DNA from: Lentisphaerota bacterium
Lineage (GTDB): Bacteria; Verrucomicrobiota; Kiritimatiellia; RFP12; UBA1067
Length of the DNA stretch: 20,512 bases
Direction of reading: 5' to 3'
NCBI GenBank assembly: GCA_015061765.1
Contig: SUVZ01000021.1
Coordinates: forward strand, 1 to 20,512
In this document: positions 14,400-20,512 of the stretch, in pieces
Numbering within the stretch: the stretch's first letter is position 1
How the letters are laid out: every line of letters begins with the position of its first letter
Notes under the pieces: model-generated
What the model was told of the DNA's origin: nothing
Database searches by the model: none
The model's input: only the letters and a program-made list of their open reading frames with translations
Translations under genes and position numbers: made by a program

Positions 14400-16058
14400 T
14401 CACTTCACGATCGGCGTGAGGATCATGTTCCTGAACGAGGCGTTCGAATGGTCGCCCTGAAGAAGTATCGGACCGGGGACGAATTCGCTGCCGTCTATCG
14501 CGCCGGGCGTCACGCCGGGAATCGGCTTGTTGTCGATGATCTTCACTCCGTTGAGCGTAACCGTGAGATGCCGCTTGTAGAGGGTTATATCCACATGCTG
14601 CCATTCTCCCGCTTTTTTCTCGGCCGAGACCGACGGCTCGATGAGGTCGTAGAGCGCTCCCATGAAGTGACTGTCCGTCTTGCCGCGTCCGTAGGAGTCT
14701 ACAACCTGGATTTCGTAGCGTCCGCGCAGATAGACTCCCGAATTGCACTTTTCAGGAACGAGCACGTCGTAGGAGAGATCGAAATCGAAGAAATCCGCAC
14801 GCTTCGTCTTGAGGCTTGTCGTTCCGGCGCCTCCGCGGCAGGTCTTGGCGGGATCGATACCGGTATCGTTCGAAAGAATTCCATCCTTGAACTTCCAACC
14901 CATGCGGGCTTTAGGGTCCGCCGCCTCCCATCCGGACATTCCGTCCTTCAGCAGATCGATGCTTGCGGCGCGTTCGGCCGATGCCGGACACGGAATATCC
15001 GCAGGATCCTCCGGCAGCTCCTTCACGAAGATGTTTCTGAACTCAACCGGATCGCCATGGCACTGCAGTTCAAAGCGGTCAATAAGCGGAATCGGCTTGC
15101 CTACGTCACGACGGTTCTGGTATTCGACATTGTCCACAACCTTGACCCCGTTCAGCCACACCGTAATGCGGTCACCGATTATACGCATACGGCAGCGGTT
15201 CCAATCGCCGATCGGGCGGTCCTGACGCGAGGAAGCGGAGAACAGGGCCGTGGAGTTGTTCCAGATGCCGCCGGAGCCGAGTCCGTTCCACATGGACGGA
15301 TCCCAAATCTGAATCTGAGGCACACCGCGCATATAGAAGCCGGAATCCCCATAGACGCGCAGAAGACGCCAATCGGCGATGACCTCAACGTTTCCGTAGT
15401 CCTTTTCCGCCGCGATCGAGTAGCCGCCCGGAAGTCCGTCAAAGAAAAGTGCGCCGTCACGGACGTGCCAGTGTCTGCGCATCGCTTCGTCGGCCCTGGC
15501 CTGAAGCTTCCGGAATTTCTCCGGCATCATTGCGCGTCGCACGGCCGGGAGATGGAAATTCTCCTCTCTCAGACATCCGCGCCATCCATCAAGATTTTTG
15601 CCGTTGAAGATCGAAACGAATCCGTCAGGAGCATTCTCCTTCCCATCCTTTGCAACAGAATAATTTTCGTCCACAAACTTCATGCGCACGTTCCTGGCGC
15701 CCGAACGCAGCCACTTGCGCCAGTTTATGCCGGGGTGACGGCGGTTCGGAGCTGTCATGACGCCGTCCGTTACCACTGTGACGGAATCCTTCAGCTGGCG
15801 AACCTCGGTGAAAATCCAGTTTCCGCCGAGAGCCTTGCGGATGCCGGTCAGATTCTCCGCAGAGGGATACTCGTAGCGGATCACATAGAAATCGCCCGGC
15901 ACATCGCTGTCGATACGGGAGCCATCCATGTAGCGGAACCCTTCCGCATCTGTATCGCAGAAGAGAAAAGATGATCTGCAGCCACCGCTGAAGAAAGCTG
16001 CTGTCAGCGCCATTGCGATGACCATCCGGATTTTAAGGATTGATTCTCTCTTTGTCAT
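14400..16058 (-). CDS. Lipoprotein with two DUF1080 (3-keto-glycoside hydrolase) domains
   Basis: A 552-residue protein whose lipobox FSGGC puts Cys27 at the mature N-terminus, so it is probably membrane-anchored outside the cytoplasm. After a variable region (28-145), the first DUF1080 domain spans about 147-348 (it opens with GFVSIFNGKNLDGWRG and contains GFYMRGVPQIQIWDP) and the second about 366-551 (LLKDGMSGWEA, GVYLRGRYEIQVVDS, FRNMILTPIV). DUF1080 (PF06439) beta-sandwich proteins include 3-keto-disaccharide hydrolases that cleave oxidised glycosides. A partner oxidoreductase of the Gfo/Idh/MocA family is encoded two genes upstream. The ATG at 16056-16058 is chosen because AAGGAG lies 6 bases before it; longer forms from upstream ATGs would bury the lipoprotein signal and overlap the preceding gene. 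DUF1080 can also act as a binding module, so a catalytic role for both domains is inference. Confidence 0.86.
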   Translation of the reverse strand: MTKRESILKIRMVIAMALTAAFFSGGCRSSFLFCDTDAEGFRYMDGSRIDSDVPGDFYVIRYEYPSAENLTGIRKALGGNWIFTEVRQLKDSVTVVTDGVMTAPNRRHPGINWRKWLRSGARNVRMKFVDENYSVAKDGKENAPDGFVSIFNGKNLDGWRGCLREENFHLPAVRRAMMPEKFRKLQARADEAMRRHWHVRDGALFFDGLPGGYSIAAEKDYGNVEVIADWRLLRVYGDSGFYMRGVPQIQIWDPSMWNGLGSGGIWNNSTALFSASSRQDRPIGDWNRCRMRIIGDRITVWLNGVKVVDNVEYQNRRDVGKPIPLIDRFELQCHGDPVEFRNIFVKELPEDPADIPCPASAERAASIDLLKDGMSGWEAADPKARMGWKFKDGILSNDTGIDPAKTCRGGAGTTSLKTKRADFFDFDLSYDVLVPEKCNSGVYLRGRYEIQVVDSYGRGKTDSHFMGALYDLIEPSVSAEKKAGEWQHVDITLYKRHLTVTLNGVKIIDNKPIPGVTPGAIDGSEFVPGPILLQGDHSNASFRNMILTPIVK

Positions 16059-16064
16059 GTTTTG

Positions 16065-16070
16065 CTCCTT
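16065..16070 (-). promoter_or_regulatory. Ribosome binding site that fixes the DUF1080 lipoprotein start
   Basis: The minus strand reads AAGGAG, 6 bases ahead of the ATG at 16056-16058, in the 19-base gap after the preceding stop. It rejects the longer reading that would begin at 16130 inside the upstream gene. Confidence 0.8.
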
Positions 16071-16077
16071 CATTACT

Positions 16078-17844
16078 TCAATACAAAACCTCGAAATCGA
16101 CAACGCCGCCTGTCGGGAATGCGACGGCATCGACGTATCTGGATTCGTCCACGGTCGAAACCTTGAACGGAGTCACCTTGCCGTCGACCAGCAGCGTCAC
16201 CGGAAACTTGCCTTTCGGCACGAGCATATGCGCAGACACCTTCTTCGCGGGACTGCGCAGATGGTAGCGGAATCCCGCACCGGTCTGCACATGGCGGACA
16301 TCCACATACTTCTTTGTCAGTTCATAGCCGGTGACATAACGCAGTTCACGGTACGGCGTGACAGGCCAGCGCGGCGAAAACGCAATCTCGCCGTAGCCCG
16401 TCCCGGCATCTGAGATTCCGGCAAGCCCCTCTTCCACCGCATCCATGAGCGCCGCAGCGCCCCATGCACTCGGTCCGGCCCCCGATGACATGGATTCGCC
16501 GGTCTTGCGGTTGTAGAGGAAGTACAACGCCTTGTCCTTCTCAACCTTATCCATCCAGCGCGTAATTACGCTCCAGCCGTATTCCTCGCGTCCGTTCGCG
16601 AACGCGCCCTTAGCGAGTTCGCCTGCCGTGAACGGCGAAATCGCCCCGTTCAGGTATTCGCCGGGCTTGAATCTGGCGAACGCAGGCTCATATGCAGGAT
16701 CTATCGTGAAGAATTCGGAGAACGTCCCCGCCGTTCTTCGGCGTTCGATGAATGCGTCTATGACGGCACGGCATTCGTCCCCCGTCAGGATACCGCGATT
16801 GAGCGCGTAAGCGTCGGAAAGCGAAAGTCGGTCTGCCTCGTTTCCGTCAAAAGGCTTTGCGCCGCGCACGGGAAACTGATGGACGAAGAAACGTCCGTTC
16901 CAAAGGTGTTTCATGATGTTCTGGCGTAAAATCGCGGCGCGGGATTCCCATTCTGAGGACTTCGCCCCGTTTCCGAGACGGCGGTTCATCCACGCAAGCT
17001 GCTTCATCGCCTGATAGACGCCCGTGTTGTCTCCATGCATGGCGCAAAGCGGTTTCCCGGCTACGCGGCGGTCTTTTCCGCTTGCAAGGTCGTAAGTGAA
17101 GTCCCATGTGTCGATGGTATAGGGACGGATGCACAACCCGACCGACGGCTCCCAGCGCAGCGGATCGCTCGTCTGGTAGTTGATGCCCTTCTCCAGAGCG
17201 GGCAGGACCGACGCAAGCCACTTGTCGTCGCCGGTCATGCGGTAGTACTGCCATGCACCCTCTACGACGAGATACTCGACGTCAGCCTCAAGCTCAAGCC
17301 TTGCGAGAGACATGTTGTCCTCCGGGAAAAGACGATGCGATTCAGGCCCGACCTTGTCCCAGTGGAAGTCGTCCATCTGCTTTACAAGCTCGAAATACTG
17401 TCCGTCTCCGCGCTGGGTGTCGATTATGTATTGCAGAAACGAAAGCGGCTCGTATTCCCAGTGCTTCCACCCCTTCATTATCTGCACATGGTCGCGAATC
17501 CAGTTGTGGTTGCAGACCAGCACCTTGCCGTCCACAAAAAGCAGACGGCGATTCGCCATTATCGTCTCGCGCATCTTGTGCAGAAACATGCCGAGGCGGC
17601 TGTCAGATGCCGTCAGCACCCCCGGCAGCGACAACTCGATATTATTCAATGTTCCGCAACGGATGTCGCCGCAAAACCTGCGCGGCAGAGGATTGGCGAA
17701 CTTTATCTTTCGCCCTGCGTTTATCTTCAGCGTCGCCGGGTCCGGGAGTCGGCTGTCCCATTTGACAGACGATTCAAGCGTCTGAAAGCCGGAAACTGCC
17801 ACTGCCGCCGCGAGTATCGCCTCTTTTATGCGCAGAATCCTCAT
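16078..17844 (-). CDS. Six-hairpin (alpha/alpha-toroid) glycosidase-like protein, family not assigned
   Basis: A 588-residue protein with a short signal peptide (MRILRIKEAILAAAVAVSGF). The body, about 80-490, is rich in amphipathic helices. Motifs typical of (alpha/alpha)6-toroid glycosidases are NHNWIRDHV (112-120), WEPSVGLCIRPYTIDTWDF (231-249), CAMHGDNTGVYQAM (267-280), GEYLNGAISPFTAGELAKG (395-413) and GAGPSAWGAAALMDAVEEGL (455-474). The last 100 residues look like a beta domain. The general pattern recalls clan GH-G/GH-L type enzymes (GH63, GH37, GH78-like), but I cannot name a family. Acid/base candidates are Asp118, Asp248 and Glu396. The ATG at 17842-17844 has AGGA 9 bases upstream and gives the signal peptide; a longer reading to 17946 overlaps the preceding gene. 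Substrate unknown. Confidence 0.7.
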   Translation of the reverse strand: MRILRIKEAILAAAVAVSGFQTLESSVKWDSRLPDPATLKINAGRKIKFANPLPRRFCGDIRCGTLNNIELSLPGVLTASDSRLGMFLHKMRETIMANRRLLFVDGKVLVCNHNWIRDHVQIMKGWKHWEYEPLSFLQYIIDTQRGDGQYFELVKQMDDFHWDKVGPESHRLFPEDNMSLARLELEADVEYLVVEGAWQYYRMTGDDKWLASVLPALEKGINYQTSDPLRWEPSVGLCIRPYTIDTWDFTYDLASGKDRRVAGKPLCAMHGDNTGVYQAMKQLAWMNRRLGNGAKSSEWESRAAILRQNIMKHLWNGRFFVHQFPVRGAKPFDGNEADRLSLSDAYALNRGILTGDECRAVIDAFIERRRTAGTFSEFFTIDPAYEPAFARFKPGEYLNGAISPFTAGELAKGAFANGREEYGWSVITRWMDKVEKDKALYFLYNRKTGESMSSGAGPSAWGAAALMDAVEEGLAGISDAGTGYGEIAFSPRWPVTPYRELRYVTGYELTKKYVDVRHVQTGAGFRYHLRSPAKKVSAHMLVPKGKFPVTLLVDGKVTPFKVSTVDESRYVDAVAFPTGGVVDFEVLY

Positions 17845-17878
17845 GCCGCAAATCCTTTCATCGCACCTTAACGGCGTA

Positions 17879-19360
17879 TCAGACGTCAAGTTTCCAACCG
17901 TTGTGGTATTCGGTGGAATAGCACTTCGCCATCGCTTCGGCGGCATGAGGGCCGGTGAACACCTCCTTCTCCGGATCCCAGCCGATGCCGTCGATCCTCA
18001 GGCGGATGCAGGCGTTGGCCATGTGGGACATGGAGATCGTGCGGTGGCCGACCTCGCAGGGCGAGCAGCACTGACGCTGCTGCAGGATGCCGTCGATGAA
18101 GTCCGCTTCATGCCAGTGGTCGTTCTGCGGCTTGTAGATGAACGTGTCGCTTTTCTTGAAGTCGTTCCAGGTGAACTTCTTGAGGCAATCGGGCACGATG
18201 ACCTTTCTGGCCCTGACGCCGATATCGCCCTTCTCCGTATGCCACACCGTCTGCCGGGGAATGCCTTTCTCCTTATCGATCTGGATGACGTTGATGCGGG
18301 TGCCGTCCGCATAGACGAAATCGAACGAGAACTTGTTCGCCCAAGAGAACACCTTGCACTGTTCCTCGGGGGCAAGATCGCTCTTGACGTTCTCCACGCG
18401 CACGGGGCCTGTCAGGTCGGTGCCAAGACCGCGCTGTATCTCGTCAAACTCGTGCGCTCCGAAGTCCGCGACCATTCCGTTGCCGTAGCGTTTGTTGAAG
18501 CGCCAGCAGGTAGGCTCGTGGATGGAGGGGATGAACGCGTTGTTCTCCCAGTGCTGCGCCGGACCCTGCCACATCTCCCATGCTTCAGGGCTCATCCATT
18601 TCGGCAACGGGGCGCGCGCCTCACTGCGGCCGTGTCCGACCCAGTGGTCGCCGCCGGGAATGGAGACGAGTCCGCCCGTGATCTTGCCGCCGTATCCATT
18701 GAGGGCGAGCATTTCCGCAAAGATGTAGTCGGGATTGCTGCGGCCCTGATTGCCGGTCTGGAACGTGACACCGGTCTCCTTGGCGACAGCCGCCATGGCC
18801 TTGCCCTCGGCGATGGACAGGGACATCGGCTTCTGGCAGAAAACGTGCTTACCCGCGCGCATCGCGGCGATGGCGATGATCGCGTGCCAGTGATCCGGGG
18901 TGCAGATGCAGACGGCGTCCATCGTGGGATCGTTCACCACCTCGCGCCAATCGAACACTTCGCGGCAGGACGTGTCGCCGTAATGTCTGTCGATCTGATT
19001 CTTGATGATCGTCGACCCGCAGACGTCGCGAGGTACAGAGGCATCGTACTTGACGTCACCTTCAAACACATCCGACTTCGATGCGTTCTTGGGCTTTTTG
19101 CCGTAGAAGTATCCGGGTGCGATTTTCACGATATCGCATGCGACGGTCACGCGGCAACGCGGATCCTTGAGAAAGCCCGGCACATTCGTGCCTTTGGCGA
19201 TCAGGCCGCAGCCGATTATGCCGACATTGACCTTGCTGTTCGCTCCGATGCGGCGCGGCGGCATGTTACGGCCTCCCAGGGAGCGGCAGCCGCCCATGAA
19301 TGATGCGGCGAATGCACCGGCGAGAAACGACCTTCTGTCACATGAAATCTGATTGAACAT
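17879..19360 (-). CDS. Tat-exported, probably lipidated Gfo/Idh/MocA oxidoreductase
   Basis: A 493-residue NAD(P)-dependent sugar oxidoreductase. The N-terminus combines a twin arginine (CDRRSFLAG, residues 7-15) with a lipobox-like FMGGC (Cys25), indicating export of a folded, cofactor-loaded protein and possible lipid anchoring. The Rossmann domain has GIIGCGLIAKG (47-57), ICTPDHWHA (151-159) and KHVFCQKPMS (171-180), where the customary EKP is QKP. The C-terminal alpha/beta domain holds GNGMVADFGAHEFDEIQRGLG (293-313) and DHWHEADFIDGIL (414-426). The type is common in PVC genomes, where it often accompanies DUF1080 genes, as here (a double-DUF1080 lipoprotein two genes downstream). It probably oxidises a sugar hydroxyl, plausibly C3 of a glycoside, or catalyses glycoside cleavage by redox recycling of bound cofactor. 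Substrate not known. Confidence 0.88.
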   Translation of the reverse strand: MFNQISCDRRSFLAGAFAASFMGGCRSLGGRNMPPRRIGANSKVNVGIIGCGLIAKGTNVPGFLKDPRCRVTVACDIVKIAPGYFYGKKPKNASKSDVFEGDVKYDASVPRDVCGSTIIKNQIDRHYGDTSCREVFDWREVVNDPTMDAVCICTPDHWHAIIAIAAMRAGKHVFCQKPMSLSIAEGKAMAAVAKETGVTFQTGNQGRSNPDYIFAEMLALNGYGGKITGGLVSIPGGDHWVGHGRSEARAPLPKWMSPEAWEMWQGPAQHWENNAFIPSIHEPTCWRFNKRYGNGMVADFGAHEFDEIQRGLGTDLTGPVRVENVKSDLAPEEQCKVFSWANKFSFDFVYADGTRINVIQIDKEKGIPRQTVWHTEKGDIGVRARKVIVPDCLKKFTWNDFKKSDTFIYKPQNDHWHEADFIDGILQQRQCCSPCEVGHRTISMSHMANACIRLRIDGIGWDPEKEVFTGPHAAEAMAKCYSTEYHNGWKLDV

Positions 19361-19389
19361 GATGTATTCCTTTCTTGTAAAAGTTGTTT

Positions 19390-19423
19390 AGCGGTCTCTT
19401 CACGTGAATACGTTCACTCCGCT
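19390..19423 (-). terminator. Possible attenuator hairpin over the stop of the small membrane protein gene
   Basis: On the minus strand, AGCGG (19423-19419) can pair with CCGCT (19394-19390), and inside it GTGAA (19417-19413) with TTCAC (19408-19404) around a 4-base loop, leaving an uneven internal bulge of 1 against 9 bases. A short T-run (CTTTT) follows at about 19386-19382. The structure includes the TGA stop at 19414-19416. It could act as a weak internal terminator that sets expression between the first two and the later genes, but the stems are short. Confidence 0.25.
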
Positions 19424-19704
19424 ACGCCGGAGGCGGCGGCTTCCCTTTTGCGGTCAAGGGCGGCATTGCGGAAGTAAAGCGTTATGTCGAAACCAACAAG
19501 CAGAAAGAGCGCGACATACGCCCATATCACCCAATTGTAGGCAAAGAACACTTTGTGGATTATCCCGAACACGTAGCCCGCCTCAATGAGAAGCATGAAT
19601 CCGAGGCTTTTCCCCTTGGCCGATTTCGACCTCAGCGACTTCGCGATAGAAAACGGCCATGAAAAGCCAAAGCAGCACAGCATCAGAAATTCGAAAAGTC
19701 CCAT
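19414..19704 (-). CDS. Small three-helix membrane protein, SemiSWEET/PQ-loop-like
   Basis: A 96-residue protein with three hydrophobic segments (about 3-20, 34-52 and 56-77) and a charged C-terminal tail. Between TM1 and TM2 lies WPFSIAKSLRSKSAKGKS, which resembles the PQ-loop region of SemiSWEET sugar carriers (Pro followed by a basic, Ser/Thr/Lys-rich loop), with Trp-Pro in place of Pro-Gln. Length and topology match SemiSWEETs, which work as dimers moving mono- or disaccharides down a gradient. The ATG at 19702-19704 lies 18 bases after the preceding stop, with an AGGA about 10 bases upstream. It sits between a deacetylase gene and an oxidoreductase gene in a glycan operon, consistent with sugar movement, but it could be an unrelated small membrane protein. 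The family call is moderate. Confidence 0.6.
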   Translation of the reverse strand: MGLFEFLMLCCFGFSWPFSIAKSLRSKSAKGKSLGFMLLIEAGYVFGIIHKVFFAYNWVIWAYVALFLLVGFDITLYFRNAALDRKREAAASGVAE

Positions 19705-19722
19705 GTTGTCATATCCTTTCCG

Positions 19723-20512
19723 TCACCGCATTCCTGAGGATTCACGCTCACGCACGATTGCGCATTCAGGGAACATGGCCTTGATCTCATTCGAAGATAG
19801 CTGTTTTCCGTATTCCGACAGCTCAAAGACCTCTGGATACCGAACCGACAGCCCGAAGCGCCTGGCGTCCATTTCCTTGCGGACAAACCAGTATTTCTTC
19901 ACGAACGCACGCTTATCCTCGACCGAACCGTCGACACCCGGATTCTCCTCCGCTGCGCCGGGAAGCTCGGGCGGCAGCCACTCGAAGAACTGCGACGCAT
20001 GGCAGCAGAGGGCGTCCGCGGCCTGATCCTGCACATCAGTGACGTCCACGACGACATCAGGGCGGATCTCACGCGGAACAGTGAATTTGTCGCGCATGAA
20101 GAACACGGCGGGCATCACGTCCGGCACAGGCGCCTCTGGGCACCAGTACGGCACCCCGAGAAAATACGTGATGTCCATCAGAATCTGCCCTACGGCCCGG
20201 TGATCGGCATGGTAGTCGCAGGTCCTGTGGGTGAATATGATATGCGGCGCGAACTCGCGTATGATCTTCGTGACCTTCAGCTTCATCTCCATCGTCGCCT
20301 CGAGTTCGCAGTCATGTCCGTCAAGGACGACGTACCTTTCCGCGCCGAGGGTTCTTGCGGACGCCTGAGTCTCGCCGTAACGACGCTCAGCCAGCTCCTT
20401 CGGCGGCAGAACGCGATGCCCCTTGTCTCCGCAGGAAACGGAAACCATCCGCACTCGGGCTCCAGACTCCGCGAATTTCGCGATGGTACCGGCCATATTC
20501 ACCTCCGGATCG
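19723..20512 (-). CDS. PIG-L/LmbE family zinc-dependent deacetylase (N-terminus cut by window edge)
   Basis: PIG-L family enzymes remove N-acetyl groups from sugars such as GlcNAc derivatives using a single zinc ion. The visible frame reads through the right edge, and its first codons encode DPEVNMAGT, the end of the family's AHPDDxE zinc and catalytic motif, so only about ten or more residues are missing. The third metal-binding block is HRTCDYHADHRAVGQIL, with His/Asp/His/Asp spacing typical of the family. The GTG at 20500-20502, which could be read as a start, is internal. The C-terminal third (FEWLPPELPG to YPEVFELSEYGKQLSS) is standard for LmbE-like hydrolases of this type. No signal can be judged because the start is outside. 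It is the first visible gene of the operon; the acyl sugar it acts on is unknown. Confidence 0.9.
   Translation of the reverse strand, partial: DPEVNMAGTIAKFAESGARVRMVSVSCGDKGHRVLPPKELAERRYGETQASARTLGAERYVVLDGHDCELEATMEMKLKVTKIIREFAPHIIFTHRTCDYHADHRAVGQILMDITYFLGVPYWCPEAPVPDVMPAVFFMRDKFTVPREIRPDVVVDVTDVQDQAADALCCHASQFFEWLPPELPGAAEENPGVDGSVEDKRAFVKKYWFVRKEMDARRFGLSVRYPEVFELSEYGKQLSSNEIKAMFPECAIVRERESSGMR

Noticed and set aside
14379..15974. Long plus-strand open frame (531 codons) opposite the DUF1080 lipoprotein gene
   Set aside because: It is antisense to a confidently identified gene and shows no recognisable domain, leader or ribosome site; such frames arise from GC-biased codon use on the real strand.
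16059..16130. Longer N-terminus for the DUF1080 lipoprotein
   Set aside because: It would overlap the preceding gene by 53 bases and bury the lipoprotein signal, while a strong AAGGAG precedes the ATG at 16056-16058.
17845..17946. Longer N-terminus for the toroid glycosidase-like protein
   Set aside because: It overlaps the end of the oxidoreductase gene and places 34 polar residues before a good signal peptide; the downstream ATG has its own ribosome site.
17828..19303. Long plus-strand open frame (491 codons) opposite the Gfo/Idh/MocA gene
   Set aside because: It mirrors the real gene, has an unnatural composition rich in Asp, Val, Ala, His and Arg, and has no family signature.

Overview
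The window is a compact run of fourteen genes, all on the minus strand, so the biological order runs from high to low coordinates. No tRNA, rRNA, CRISPR array, transposase or phage gene was seen. The content suggests a carbohydrate-specialised member of the PVC group (Verrucomicrobiota, Kiritimatiellota or Lentisphaerota), perhaps from a gut or other anoxic habitat. The signs are Tat-exported Gfo/Idh/MocA oxidoreductases and metallophosphoesterases, DUF1080 proteins, DUF4091 glycosidases, sialate O-acetylesterase-like esterases, and a passenger-repeat (PATR) surface protein without a visible barrel. No SusC/SusD pair is present, which argues against Bacteroidota. The phylum is an inference from gene content.

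Reading in the direction of transcription: a PIG-L/LmbE deacetylase cut by the right edge (19723-20512), a three-helix SemiSWEET/PQ-loop-like membrane protein (19414-19704), a Tat-type and probably lipidated Gfo/Idh/MocA oxidoreductase (17879-19360), a six-hairpin (alpha/alpha-toroid) glycosidase-like protein (16078-17844), a lipoprotein with two DUF1080 domains (14400-16058), a sialate O-acetylesterase-like SGNH esterase (12931-14364), a large DUF4091/GH123-like protein (10727-12892), an MFS transporter (9473-10717), a GH29 alpha-L-fucosidase (8050-9447), a 901-residue PATR surface protein (5302-8007), a Tat-exported metallophosphoesterase (3805-5286), a GH88 unsaturated uronyl hydrolase (2540-3745) and a second paralogous Tat-exported metallophosphoesterase (1037-2437). 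These thirteen genes are separated by about 9 to 102 bases and most have clear AAGGAG-type ribosome sites, so they probably form one operon whose promoter lies to the right of the window. A 331-base gap (706-1036) then separates them from an SDR oxidoreductase of the fructuronate reductase / mannonate oxidoreductase type, cut by the left edge (1-705), which may have its own promoter.

Together the genes look like an export-heavy machine for taking apart an acetylated, fucosylated, uronic-acid-containing glycan. The esterase and the deacetylase would remove acyl groups. The GH29, DUF4091 and toroid enzymes would remove sugars. GH88 would open lyase-generated unsaturated uronates. The MFS carrier, and possibly the SemiSWEET-like protein, would import products, and the SDR would feed uronate-derived ketosugars into central metabolism. 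The most unusual parts are the predicted extracytoplasmic Gfo/Idh/MocA plus double-DUF1080 pair, which fits a 3-keto-glycoside (oxidise, then cleave) route, and the two paralogous exported metallophosphoesterases flanking the GH88 gene, one of which has a changed metal-site motif. The substrate is not proven by the sequence.
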